64,000 nt of DNA from Botryococcus braunii (GCA_002005505.1 KV908616.1:112479-176478), one strand, 5' to 3'; shown: positions 30,670 to 56,718, counted from the stretch's first letter. Notes: a model not told the origin generated them from the letters alone. Translations and numbers: made by a program.

Positions 30670-31215
30670 GTAGCTCAGGTAGTAGAGAGCTGCAAGGAAG
30701 CAACCTCATACAATTTTCTCTATGGTAGCAAGCGTCCACAGACACTTAGGAATTATGGGAGTGCAGATACAACAGCAATGCCAGAGTTGCAGGTTAATAG
30801 GCTGGATGGGCTAAGAGGGCAAGCAGTAGGAAGGTCAGGAGCACATGAGGGGGTATAACTGGGAAAGTCACACCGGTTGGTGCAGGGTAAAAATGTCATT
30901 TAGCATGCAGGGGTGAGAAAAACCTTGGCTGCAAAGGCTGGGATGAGGAGGTTGGCTGGCTGGTGCAAGGCAGGTGACTGGAGCCCCTAGGGGCTAAGGG
31001 AAGGGCGCGCTAAACATGACTGCTTGCGACCAGAGGGACACTTGGGTTTATTGTATTTGAAAAACATAGTTAGTTGTAGGGGAAGTGGGCACAGAGGCAA
31101 GCGAGTGGGGTCCGGACGGTGGACGATCGTGAGAGAGAGTCGGTGGGGAGACCTCTCGGATTCCCACGGATAAGGAAGGTTGGCAATGGGTGCAAGGATG
31201 CAAGGCTAAGGAAAG

Positions 31216-31656
31216 AAATATGGTACAAGAATGGCGCGGGATGCAGGCTGGAGAGATAATTGGCTTGCTGGACTACTTGTTCGCCGAACACTGGGAGCTG
31301 CACTGCGCCCAGTTAAGGAAGCTGGCCTCAGAAGCTGGGAAGGAACAATTTGCAGCTCAACTGCTGGCGGTAAACGTTCAACGTACCGCATCCGTGCCAA
31401 GCTACATACCCAACTACAGGCCACCGGCAGGGAGAGGCCGTGGATTCCCGGCGGGTGGGAGAGCACGCAAGGAATTGTTTAAAGGAGGGTACGACCTTAC
31501 CCATTATCCCAATGCCAAGCCAGAGCCCACACACTGCTGCAGGGGCTGGTGGCTGGATGGAGAATGTAATGCCACTGCAGGGATAGAGGGTTGCAAATTT
31601 CAGCATGCCCCTGCCCACAGAGGTCAGGGGATGGCATCTACGAGTGCCCAGCCAAG
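31216..31656 (+). CDS. Kangaroo copy A gag-like exon 3 with Cys/His cluster
   Basis: About 147 codons containing MQAGEIIGLLDYLFAEHWEL, an RG-rich stretch (RPPAGRGRGFPAGGRA) and a Cys/His cluster (THCCRGWWLDGEC...GCKFQHAPAH) that resembles a CCCH-type nucleic-acid-binding finger. The equivalent frame in copy B is 56254-56694, which ends at CCAAG/GTAATA, a possible donor; copy A has CCAAG/GTTATA. Joining to exons 1 and 2 is inferred, not proven. Confidence 0.55.
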
Positions 31657-31680
31657 GTTATAAAAGGTGAGCGAGTGTCA

Positions 31681-34129
31681 ATGGGAGATTTGGAGGTTGG
31701 AGAACCTGGCTGGAGGGAGGCAGGTTGGGCAGAAGCAGCAGGGCAGCATGCTGGGACTGGCAGTGAGCAGGGGCAAACGCCACAAGTTGCCAGATGCGCA
31801 ACAGGGCTTGCCAGGGGCCTACCAAAGATAGATGTTGAATGGGAAGAGGTGCAGCATGCGTTAAGAGCGTGGCAGGAGGAAGGCGTGTCTGCAGGTGAAG
31901 GGCCTGAGCTTAGATCTCCACGCCTACTAGCGCAGGAGTGGGACAGGGCTTTAAAAGACGAAGAGTTTGTGGCAGGGGTACCCAATAGTCGGCTAAAAGC
32001 CTGGGAGAGGTATTTCGTGTGGGCACAAGGGCAGGCGCCTTTGACTGCTGAACAGCAGAAAGTGCTGAACTGGCTAAGGCACGGGATCAAGCTGGAATGG
32101 GTAGGGGCAGATTCCAAGACACAGTCGGAACATCCTAGGTATCAAGATAGGAAACAGCAAGTGGTAGAATTACTAAAGACCACACTGCCAGGGCAAGGGC
32201 AAAGGGTCCGAGAGCTGCTGCAGGGAGACAGGCCTGGGAAGGTACAGTTTGCTAATAGAAATTCGGTTGAGCTGCATGCAGAGTTTGTCAAGGCGTCTTT
32301 AGAAGACTTACTGCACACAGGGGCATTAATGGAAGTCACAGGCGACAAAGTACAGGTGTGCAGTGGGCTGGGGGTGGTGGCAAATAGAAAGGGCAAGTTG
32401 CGTCTGATTCTGGACGCTAGGTATATTAACCTGTTTGATAAATATGTCAGTTTCACGTATGAAAAACTGACTGACGTGCCACAGTATGCCAGGCCGGGAG
32501 ACTGGCTGTGTCTCACAGATTTCAAAGCAGGTTACCATCATTTCAGGGTGCACAAGGAGGATCAAAAGTACCTGGGTTTGAGTTTTCAAGGAAAATTTTT
32601 TTGTGTTTACTGTGTTACCATTTGGTTTGTCTTCTGCATGCAGAACCTACACAAGGTTCATGCTACAGGTGTATGCTCCTCTCAGGGAGAGAGGCCTCAG
32701 GATGACCACGTTTGTGGATGATGCAATTTTCATGGCTGCTAGTCACATACAGGGGTGGATGGGCATGAGGGCACTGCTGTTGCTGTTAACGTATTTGGGT
32801 TTTTGCTTGTCCAGGAGCAAGTGTGTGTCAGAACCAGCCAAGAAAGGGCAGTATCTTGGCTTGATAGTGGACTTAGAGGAACAAGCTTTCAAGGTGCCCC
32901 AAGACAAAGCAGAGTTCATTTTGGAGGAAATAGGCAAGGCTAGGACAGCTGGGGGTACCAAGAGGGACATGGCAAGGTTGGCAGGCATGTTAGTGAGTGT
33001 GGCCCCTGCAGTACGGCTAGCCCCCTTATACATCAGGAGGTTGTTTCAAGCCATGGGGGAGCTCCGGGAATGGGGAGAGAGCTTGACAGAGGAGTTAGCA
33101 ACGTTAACGGAAGAAGATTTGCTGTATTGGGTGGAGGCTTTAGAAAGGCAGAAGGGCAAGCCATGGAGACAGGAGGGACCAGTCTTCGTGTGCTATGGGG
33201 ATGCATCTGCTAGGGGTTATGGGGGTTTCTCAGAAGAGTTGCTGCTGCAACCCATGCAGGAGAGTTTCACAGCAGAGGAACAGGAGCTCATGAGCAAGGG
33301 GGCACTGTCTTCTTGTCACAGGGAGGTGAAGAATATATGCCTATTGGTCAGGACATGCATTAGAGCCAACACGGACAAGCTGCGGGGGGCGGTGCTGTTG
33401 GTATTCTGCGACAATCAGGGTGCAGTGTCTAATGTTAATAGCATGAATGGTAAGACTCACACCCTCAAAGAGCTAAGGCTGATGTTTGAGGCTGCAGCTG
33501 AGGTAGGTGTGGAAGTGAGGGCCCAGTGGGTACCAAGAGACACTCCTGAAATCCAGGTGGCTGACCTGCTGTCTACGTGTGATGATGCAAGTGACTTTGC
33601 ACTAGATAGGGGTATATATACACAGATATGTAAGACAGGTCTGCCAGAAGGAGGCATATGGGGTTTTCCCACAGGGGATTGCTTTGCAGGAACAGTAGAC
33701 AAGTTCCACCAAGTGAAAAGGTATTTTACAAGGTACCCTGCTGCAGAGGGTATGGGGGCAGATGCACTGGTCATGCCCTGGAGTTTACTAGACCCCACAG
33801 ATGGCACACCTCTGCTGTGGGTATTCCCACCCAGAGAGTGCCTCAGGGAGGTAATAGCCAAAGTAGCACAAGAAAGAAAAAACTGCATACTGGTGGTATG
33901 CAATAGACCAGCCAAGTGGAAGACTTGGCTGCTCCATTTGCCAGTCAGGGCAGAAACGACGGTTCCCCCCAGAAAGCACATGTTTGTGTTAGGTTCTCGT
34001 TTCCCACCTCACATGCTGCAGGATGGAGACTATCAGTGTCACCTGACTTGCAGCTTGATATTGTTTGAGAAGCCCAGAAGGCCAGCCTCTGTCACAGGGG
34101 CCAAGCGTAAAAGGGCAGGCACAGGCTGA
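31681..34129 (+). pseudogene. Kangaroo copy A reverse transcriptase-RNase H, frameshifted
   Basis: The frame starting MGDLEVGEPGWREAGW runs to about 32600 and is continued in the next frame from 32603 to TGA at 34129. Copy B reads TTTTTCG where copy A has T7G at 32596-32602, so copy A has one extra base in a homopolymer. Motifs: RLILDARYINLF, TDFKAGYHHFRVH, LPFGLSSACRTYTRF, catalytic TTFVDDAIF, thumb region, RNase H with VCYGDASARGYGG, FCDNQGAV and VADLLSTCDD. A C-terminal extension follows (WVFPPRECLREVIAKVAQER, NCILVVCNRPAKWKTW), which resembles the region after RNase H in other tyrosine-recombinase retroelements. It could also be a sequencing error in a live gene. Confidence 0.82.
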
Positions 34130-34134
34130 GCACG

Positions 34135-35620
34135 TCAGGTTAGGCGAACCTTTTTGTTAGGACGTTTCCCCTTAGGCAGCTTAGGGGGCAAGTGACGGGT
34201 TGGGTCGATGTAGCGTTTGGTCACGCTGGGCGTTTTGATTTGAGCGAGGCGGCCCAAAGCCTCCAGAGTCTGACCTTGCTGGTCGTGATGCTGGAGGGAG
34301 CCTCGCCTGCTCCCATGCAAGGTGGCGTGGTAGGGGATGTTGGCAGCTGTAAAATGGAAGTCGATGTCTTCTTCGAAAGCAGCCACGCTGAGGCTGCGTT
34401 CTATGAAATGGTCCTTATTGGAGGACAAGGGGCGGCAAAGAAACTGGGTGATGGGGTGACCCAGTGCGGCAGACTGGACCAGCAAGGCATGGAGACGCTG
34501 GATTGGGCAGAGGGGGTCATCTTTGCGAGTGATGATCATCACCTCAGGGTGCAGGTTGTGCTTGATTTCTAGGGCCTTAAATAAGACTACCCCGCCGAGA
34601 GGAATCAGCAGGGAGGGGTACAAGCTGGGCCCAGCAGGCGTCCCTGCACAGGCCGACAGAATGTGAGCATGAAAAAAAAAAGAAAAAAAAAAAAAAAAAG
34701 AAGGGGGCATGAAGAGAGAGAGAGAGGACATGAAGCAGAGACCCAAGGGGGGAATGGAGGAGTAGCTGACAAAGTGGGGGGGGGACATACCAGAAGTCAG
34801 CCACAGGTCATCCAAGCACCAGGAGACAGCAGTAGCCCCACGCGAGCATGTTTCCCACAAAATTGTCATGGTGAAGGCATCTCGGTGCAGGCGGAGCAAG
34901 GGGACGCCGGTGGTGGTGCTGATGCGAATATCCAAGCGTGCCATGACTTGCTGCAGGTCTGACAAGCTCCAGGGGTGAGCTGACTGGGGATTATAACCCA
35001 AGTGGGCCAGCCAGCGGGTGTAGCCAGTGGCCCACTCTGCCACGTCTAAAGAACGCACAGGATTGCCTGCAACATATAATTTGTACATCACTTACACGTT
35101 TACAAAACGGTTACACGTTTAGTCAAACCCATGCACACAGTTTCCATCAGGTAGCAAAGCTTCATGCTAGTATTGGGGACATTGACAGCCTACCTCGACC
35201 ACGGAGAGGGTCCCAGTTGCCATGGGTGGTGGCATAGCGGTCAAACTCAGTGGCCAGGAAAGACAATAGGCAGCGCATGCTAACCGGCGCAGCAAGGTCC
35301 AAGCCTTGATGTTTATATCTACCGCAGGTGGTGGCCCACAAGGTCATGTAGACTTTGATGTCTTGAGGGGTCCCTTGGAGGGCATGGCGGCCAGTGTCAC
35401 TCATGAACTCACAGAATTTATCGAAGGCACTGATCTTCTTCTGCATGGTGGCCCCCTTGACTGCTAGCAGCTGGATGGAGTTGGCCCTGGTGAGCCACTG
35501 GAAGTACTGGTCAGCAGCTGTAGCACTCAGGGGAGGGCCAGTGTGGCAGGGGATTTGGCGGCCCAGGAGCAAGGTGTCAGCCATGCCTAGGAGTCCTGGG
35601 GACCCTATGATGGCTGCCAA
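34135..35620 (-). CDS. Kangaroo copy A tyrosine recombinase, antisense and intron-containing
   Basis: Three minus-strand exons: 35194-35620, 34791-35066 and 34135-34643, with introns of 127 and 147 bp (GT-AG; phases agree), total 403 residues from the ATG at 35620. N-terminal SAM-like region (FDKFCEFMSDTGRHALQGTP...). Catalytic region: first Arg in WETCSRGA, HxxR in LHGSRRG, and nucleophile Tyr in SVTKRYI. Lys-rich C-terminus ends KRPNKKVRLT. It would insert a circular cDNA in place of an integrase. It is convergent with RT; the two stop codons are 5 bp apart. The second intron holds a poly-A/GA patch. No frame break seen. Confidence 0.85.
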
Positions 35621-35688
35621 GGGGGATCCTGCATGCTGCAGGACAGCCAGCTAGTCAGCAGGCTGCCAGTTGGGGGAACTGGGAAGGT

Positions 35689-35815
35689 GGATGGTCTGGT
35701 GGAAAATTACTCACCAGCTTAGGGTTCCCAAGCCCTAATACCACCATATAAAGGTCAGTCAACCGGGAGTAAACCCAAATGGTGTAAGCGGATTGGCACG
35801 CAAAAGGTTCGTGGG
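35689..35815 (+). repeat. Kangaroo copy A split repeat B1
   Basis: 127 bp starting GGATGGTCTGGTGGAAAATT and joined directly to A2. Repeated as B2. Confidence 0.93.
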
Positions 35816-36062
35816 AAATTCCATTGCCACGGGAGGGCTAGTAAACCCCCAAAAGGATTGACTAATGGCGAACAAGCACGTGACTCCAGATCACGAATGG
35901 ACAATCAAGGATATTTCAGGTGAAACAACGGGGGAACAGGCTAGGTGATATAGAAAACCAAAGGATAGGATTCAAACAAGCAACTGAGGAAACCATTAGG
36001 TGGGTCCCTCCCTCTTGACTGATATACCCGGGGGACGGGTGGCTCTACGCACCTTCATTGGT
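35816..36062 (+). repeat. Kangaroo copy A split repeat A2
   Basis: 247-bp copy of A1. Followed by a 15-bp C-rich spacer (36063-36077) before B2. Confidence 0.93.
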
Positions 36063-36077
36063 CCCGCCCGCCCACCC

Positions 36078-36204
36078 GGATGGTCTGGTGGAAAATTACT
36101 CACCAGCTTAGGGTTCCCAAGCCCTAATACCACCATATAAAGGTCAGTCAACCGGGAGTAAACCCAAATGGTGTAAGCGGATTGGCACGCAAAAGGTTCG
36201 TGGG
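36078..36204 (+). repeat. Kangaroo copy A split repeat B2
   Basis: 127-bp copy of B1; marks the right end of the element, about 275 bp upstream of the DHX16 start codon. Confidence 0.93.
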
Positions 36205-36481
36205 AACTGATGGTGTGGCACATGGCTGCTGAAACTGTACGTTTCTGCGGAGGTACAGATCTGCATCTGGGGACCCAGTACAAGGACAGGGAGGAGTTCC
36301 ACAGATTTGCTTGACAAGAGCACTCCTTATAAGGAGCAAGGTGCTTTTCTTATATGATTGGATCCTTTGGATTCATTCGATTGTCATCGGTTGGGCCAAG
36401 TTCGACAATTCTGTTGTAACTGGATCGAGCTGCGCGGTTGCTTCGCTCCTTTTCACCTGGCTCCATGATCATTGCCTGAAG

Positions 36482-50761
<14,280 letters not shown>

Positions 50762-52849
50762 TCCACTCGTCTGTTGGCTGACTTTGGGGAATGAGGTTTT
50801 TCAACCTTCAGTTTTCTCGTTGATCCAGCCAGGCTTGTTTGTGCCACGCGGCAAACACAGCTGCACAGGAGGCTGAACCCATTTATACACATTGGCACGG
50901 AAAGCTTGGCAATCATTTAAACGCCCTTGGCTCGGGAGGCGTGGACTGAGCAGAGGCCTGAGGTCATGGAGGAGACCTTGCTGGGAAGCAGAAGCAGAGG
51001 GCGTGGAGCGACTTGGAAGTAAGAACGTGACAGTTTCGGGCCGAAAACGGCCAAGGAGGGATTGAGCTTTAGGCTTGTGGCGTTGCCGAGGCGCTGAACG
51101 TCTTACAGATACTGAGATTTTGATCTGGAACCGGTTGGCGATGTCGATGTGCTTCTATGCATTGGTGATGCTTCAAGCAGACAAGAGTTTGCATGGCTGT
51201 ACATGTACAACAAGGTACGATATACCACAAGGTACCCACTTTGAACATGCTGTCTTGCGTTGTATCCCATGCAGCAGGGAAATCAAAGTGTTGTTTTTGA
51301 TTTTAAAACTTGAGCAGGTTTGGAATGAAATGCACTTCCGATGGACAGTCTTCATTCCACAAAAGGAGTTCCCCTGGTATGGGCTCCTCGACCATCCTGC
51401 AAGCTACACAACGTTTGTGGGTGGGTGTCAGAGTATAAAACTCCGCGATGCCAAGGGACTTGTGTGACGCGCCCTGGACTTCAAGTCCAGCCAGCTGCCG
51501 CTGATCAGACATCTCCCCCTCTCCCCTCCCCCGGCCCCCCTTCAGGCTTTTGCAATGTGGTGTAGCCAAAAACCGAACCCCACCCTAATTGACAGCACGA
51601 CTTTTAGAATCGGCAGATCTGCTGGCGCTGCTGGCAGGCGTCCTGGCCTTACAGCAGCAGTCCCAGGGTCTGCGGCATACGTGGTGGCTCTGCACACCTA
51701 TGGTAAAACCAATCGTGAGGTACAATTGTGCCAACTTCTGCACTGACAGCTGCAGCATATGCAGTTAACTGAATGTTGTATGCCGCATGACTATTTCGGC
51801 AATGTCAGGGCATGTGGGCAGGGAAAGGGCATGAGGCGTCGTTCACATGAAAAACGGGGACTAAGTAATTTGTAAAACTATGTGTCATACATGCTGGTAC
51901 CGGTATGCAGCAGCAACGAACCAGACATCTTTAAGCGCCTGGCCAGCCTGCCTCCAACAAGGCTGCATTTTGCATGTAACAACGTGGGAGGGAGGTAGGG
52001 AGGGAGGAAGGGGAGAAACATTTCGAATTGTTCGAACATGTTGTTCAATTGGCTTTGCCAAGTGCGTGTCAAGACGCGGGGCACTGCAAATTCTCAACCA
52101 AGCAGCTTGATCCATCGTCAGGGGTTTTTTAGAAAATGCCCACTTTGGGCAATTGGTCTCCCCGACCCACTTTCTTCAGAAGCGCAAATGCGTCTGCTTC
52201 TTCCAACAAGAGTCCCGGTCCTTTCATTCGCTATCTATTGTACAAAGATATGAAGAGCGGGGCAACTCTTCTCTCCCCCCCTCCCCCCAAACACACACAC
52301 GCGCGCGCGCACACACGCGCGCGTGCGTGCATGTGTGTTTTCTGTGTTGGGGGAGGGGGCGGGAGACCTGAGAAGGAACTTGTTGTTGTAAGCACAGAAC
52401 AGCACGAAGTCGGACTAAAATGAAAGGCATAGCAACGTCGTGCAATCCCAGCTGGAAACTTCAATATAATGGCAGAATGTAAGTAATTACTACGAGTATA
52501 GTAATATTCTTTACAAGAATATTATCGAGCAGGAGGTATATCTGTCCAGATCCCTACGTCGATCCTTAAAAACGTGCACCATGGTGCCCAGTGTGAAAGT
52601 AGGATTGTTCGGAGATCTTCTAGAACCACGTTGTCCATTGAGCTGATCCACCTTTTCTGAAATTATTTACTATATAACGTTTTGGTGTGGTGGGCCTCGG
52701 GTGGGTGTGTAGAATGTGGGGAGTTTTGGTATGCTGTTTTTGGACTCAGGGACCTGGCGAAGTCACCAAGTTTTTGTATGACATGTTCACAACATGGCAA
52801 TCTTGCCATTAATGTGCGACAATCATTCGTGAGCTCGAGGGAAAGATCT
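50762..52849. other. Gene-free stretch downstream of DHX16
   Basis: Holds the DHX16 3' UTR, whose end I could not place, a 130-codon ORF (51075-51467) with no recognisable features, and a small CG/CA alternating patch at 52293-52331. Confidence 0.45.
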
Positions 52850-52968
52850 CTCTGAACGCACGTTTCCCTCCGTATAAGGCCTGGAGCCACAGACTTGTCC
52901 ACGTACAATCACCGCAATAAATGTAATGACTTGGAAAAAAAAAACCTCTGAACGCACGTTTCCCTCCG
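52850..52968 (+). mobile_element. Short A-tailed retrocopy with 23-bp target duplication
   Basis: A 23-bp sequence starting CTCTGAACGCACG occurs at 52850-52872 and again at 52946-52968. Between them lies about 73 bp ending in A10 (52935-52944), with TGTAA at 52922-52926, 8 nt before the A-run. Target duplication plus A-tail is the signature of LINE-type target-primed insertion of a 5'-truncated mRNA. TGTAA is the usual poly(A) signal in green algae. The source gene was not identified. Confidence 0.7.
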
Positions 52969-53274
52969 GAAATTCCATTGCCACGGGAGGGCTAGTAAAC
53001 CCCCAGAAGGATTGACTAATGGCGAACAAGCACGTGACTCCAGATCACGAATGGACAATCAAGGATATTTCAGGTGAAACAACGGGGGAACAGGCTAGTT
53101 GATATAGAAAACCAAAGGCTAGGATTCAAACAAGCAACTGAGGAAACCATTAGGTGGGTCCCTCCCTCTTGACTGATATACCCGGGGGACGGGTGGCTCT
53201 ACGCACCTTCATTGGTGTTAGTGGCCGTCGCCACTGGTTTTGGTAATATAAGACGATAGTGCGAGTTTCGAAGC

Positions 53275-53919
53275 ATGGAGTTTGGTGCCAGAGCACCTGG
53301 GAGGTTTTCAGGGCAGTTCGAAGCCTGGGCAGCGAACTTAGAGGCCCCAGACGAGCTTGGGGTGCAAGCCCCGTCGAGTAAGACGTTATGTAGCGTGCTG
53401 TTAAGCAGGGAGGGAACCCCACATAAGCTTTACGAGGTGGCAGCGGTTCATTTCGGCGACATTGATGCTCTGACGCAAAACCAGTTTGTGAAGTTAGTCT
53501 GTAAGACGGCGGTTCGGTCCCCAGGGGACGCTCCGCACACTGTGGTTGTGGTGCATACTAGTCTGGTCAGCGCAGGTCGCGAATACTCTGAGGCTGTGCT
53601 TAAAAACCCAGATGCAGTAGCCCAGTTTGATCCTGAGAGGGTGCTACTGACGCCTCCATCAATATTCGACAAGCTAGACCGGGTTTTTGTCACAAAGATA
53701 GAACCGCCGGCAGTGTGGGTGGGATACAGCGCACAAATTGCCAGACAAAGTCTTGGTTCGCCGCCAGCGAAGATAACAAAAAAGGTAAAAACCAAAGAAA
53801 AAATCGAAGGCACAAGCAAGAGATCAAGAAGCCGCTCAAGCAGTGCGTCTTCGTCACAGTCCGAAGAGGTCAAAAAGAAGCCTCGAACTGAAGCAGAGAA
53901 AGTGGCCCAAGTCAACAAG
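53275..53919 (+). CDS. Kangaroo copy B gag-like exon 1
   Basis: Counterpart of 22391-23035: same ATG, same Ser/Arg-rich C-terminal part and same donor (AACAAG/GTAAGT). Most differences are single substitutions. Confidence 0.65.
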
Positions 53920-55083
53920 GTAAGTTATTTTTAAGCACGGCAATTTCGGTTGGCTGAGGATTGTGTTATTTTGGCCCAAGGGCATGATTGATTGTGCAGC
54001 TGCAAGAAGTTAAACCTGTGTGGCATGCTAACGCTGTGAGACCTATTCCAGGGGATTAAGGGACCTGAAGTGTGCAAAAGTAAGGATAGAATTAGTTGTC
54101 GTGAGCGGTGAGTGTTGGGAGAGAGAGGTAAACCAGGTTAGCTAAGTAAGGGAGGCATATCCCTTGGAGAGGGGGAGGAAAAACGGTGCTGCGAGGGCAG
54201 GGCAGCAGCGGGTGCCAAAAGGGGAGTGGATTATCTTGCAGAAAGGATGGGGCTGGAGGGCAAAGACCAGCCAGGGGACTCGAGCTGGGAAGGGTGGGCT
54301 GTGACCCTGGAGGTTAAAGGCATAAGACGGGGCTGCCAGGTAGGGGCAGCGGGAGATGCCCAAGGGGGCTGGATCCTCGTGGAGAGAGGATGGAACTGGA
54401 TGATAAGGTGCCCAAGGGGGCTGGATCCTCGTGGAGAGGAGATGGAACTGGATGGTAAGGTGCCCAAGGGGGCTGGATCCTCGTGGAGAGAGGATGGAAC
54501 TAGATGGTAAGGTGCCCAAGGGGGCTGGATCCTCGTGGAGAGAGGATGGAGCTGGATGGGGTTGGACCAGCAAGGCAAACGGAAGCAGGGAGGTTGATTA
54601 AGACAGAGCAGCCCTCTTGTGAACTAGGTAGGCTTAACACACAACTGTACAGCAAATTTAAGGCCCAGTGACGTTGGTTATTAAACACACATAGATGTAC
54701 TTGCAGTCACATAACCACATAAGGAATATAGGTATTGAGACATGGTTATAAAATCCTGGCGTTTAACCAGCAGGACAGTCAGTACAAGGACTTGACATAA
54801 GGTACAAAAAAAAAAAAGGTACAGTGAAGGTAAGTGATACTGCTATGCTAGATTACAAACATGCGTGCTGTACAGAATTACACAGAGAGGTGGTTGACGA
54901 TCACAGTCACATGCTCCTCAATAAAGTTAGTTTAGGAGGGGTGCCAGGGTTGGGCAGGTTAGATGGTAACAAGGCAAGGAACAGCAGAAGAGACCAGCTA
55001 GGTGCTGGTATCTGCTATGGCAGTGCAAAGGAGGCTGAGGTAAGCCAGGGGCGCAGGGCAGCGCCAGGGACAAAATCAAGGCC

Positions 55084-55347
55084 TTGGAGGAGAGAGTGGC
55101 ACCAGCTACTAAGAACGAGAATAGAGAGAAATGGCGGGAGCTGGCCAGGAGGGCAGCAGAACTGCGACAGGACTGCAGCAAGGCTTACAGGAAGACGGAA
55201 AGGGGCGCGACAGACCTGTACAAGAAGGCGCTGGCACTGGCTGCAGATGAGCTCAAGCAGGGCAAGAACCTGGTCAATGGAGAATATGCAGACTTGTCGA
55301 TAGAGGCCTGGTTTTCAGACATGAAGAAGCTTGAAGCTAAGGAAAAG
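55084..55347 (+). CDS. Kangaroo copy B gag-like exon 2
   Basis: Counterpart of 24209-24472 with the same donor GAAAAG/GTAAGTGATTAG. Confidence 0.55.
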
Positions 55348-55406
55348 GTAAGTGATTAGCCAGCCACGGGATAATGCACAAGTTTCAGAAGTCTGCTAGG
55401 TTAAGA

Positions 55407-55531
<125 letters not shown>

Positions 55532-56253
55532 AGGGGGGGGGGTTTCAGAACTATGCAGGCCAGAACAACGTTTCCATAATTTCATGCATGCTTATATCTG
55601 TGTGATTATTTTTTATATGAAGCCAGTGGTGAGGCTGGAGGGATGACTCTCCACGTTGGGCGTCGCCCCTAGACTAAAGGTTGCATCTGCAGGCGGTATA
55701 GAAGGTGGTCGCTCAGGTAGTAGAGAGCTGCAAGGGAGAAACCTCATACTATTACTCTATGGTAGCAAGCGTCCACAGACACTTAGGAATTATGGGAGTG
55801 CAGATACAACAGCAATGCCAGAGTTGCAGGTTAATAGGCTGGATGGGCTAAGAGGGCAAGCAGTAGGAAGGTCAGGGGCACATGAGGGGGTATAACTGGG
55901 AAAGTCACACCGGTTGGTGCAGTGAAAAAATGTCAGTTAGCATGCAAGGGTGAGAAAAACCTTGGCTGCAAGGGCTGGGATTAGGAGGTTGGCAGGCTGG
56001 TGCCAGGCAGGTGACTGGAACCCCCAGGGGCTAAGGGAAGGGCGCGCTAAACATGACTTGCTTGCGACCAGATGGACACTTGGGCTTATTGTATTTGAAA
56101 AACATATTTAGTTGTAGGGGAAGTGGGCATGGAGGCAAGCGAGTGGGGTCCGGACGGTGGACGATCGTGAGAGAGAGTCGGTGGGGAGACCTCCCGGAAT
56201 CCCACGGATAAGGAAGGTTGGCAATGGGTGCAAGGATGCAAGGCTAAGGAAAG

Positions 56254-56694
56254 AAATATGGTACAAGAATGGCGCGGGATGCAGGCTGGAGAGATAATCG
56301 GCTTGCTGGACTACTTGTTCGCCGAACACTGGGAGCTGCACTGCGCCCAGTTAAGAAAGCTGGCCTCAGAAGCTGGGAAGGAACAATTTGCATCTCAACT
56401 GCTGGCGGTAAACGTTCAACGTACAGCATCCGTGCAAAGCTACGTACCCAACTACAGGCCACCGGCAGGGAGAGGCCGTGGATTCCCGGCGGGTGGGAGA
56501 GCAAGGAAGGAATTGTTTAAAGGAGGGTACGACCGTACCCATTATCCCAATGCCAAGCCAGAGCCTACACACTGCTGCAGGGGCTGGTGGCTGGATGGAG
56601 AATGTAATGCCACTGCAGGGATAGAGGGTTGCAAGTTTCAGCATGCCGCTGCCCACAGAGGTCAGGGGATGGCATCTACGAGTGCCCAGCCAAG
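56254..56694 (+). CDS. Kangaroo copy B gag-like exon 3
   Basis: Counterpart of 31216-31656 with the RG-rich stretch and the THCCRGWWLDGEC Cys/His cluster. Ends at CCAAG/GTAATA. Confidence 0.55.
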
Positions 56695-56718
56695 GTAATA
56701 ACAGGTGAGGGAGTGTCC

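Larger units (their letters stand above)
22086..36206 (+). mobile_element. PAT/kangaroo-type tyrosine-recombinase retrotransposon, copy A
   Basis: A complete DIRS-order element with split direct repeats in the order A1 - ORFs - B1 - A2 - B2. A1 22086-22332 and A2 35816-36062 are 247 bp each and look identical; B1 35689-35815 and B2 36078-36204 are 127 bp each. Removing the nested chromovirus leaves about 8.2 kb. Sense cargo: spliced gag-like exons and RT-RNase H. Antisense cargo: tyrosine recombinase. The recombinase orientation opposite to RT is the feature reported for kangaroo of Volvox carteri. No target duplication is visible. The ends and the B1/A2 junction share only AA, as expected for recombinase-mediated insertion of a circle. 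The RT frame is broken by one base, so this copy is probably non-autonomous as assembled. Confidence 0.88.

Noticed and set aside
31638..32117. Minus-strand ORF over kangaroo RT (also 56676-57155)
   Set aside because: Shadow frame; conserved between copies only because the sense strand is.
51075..51467. 130-codon ORF downstream of DHX16
   Set aside because: No recognisable motif, no splice context and ordinary length by chance for this GC content.
51462..51500. tRNA-like arm (GGACTTCAAGTCC)
   Set aside because: Only a short palindrome; no D-arm, T-arm or acceptor stem around it.
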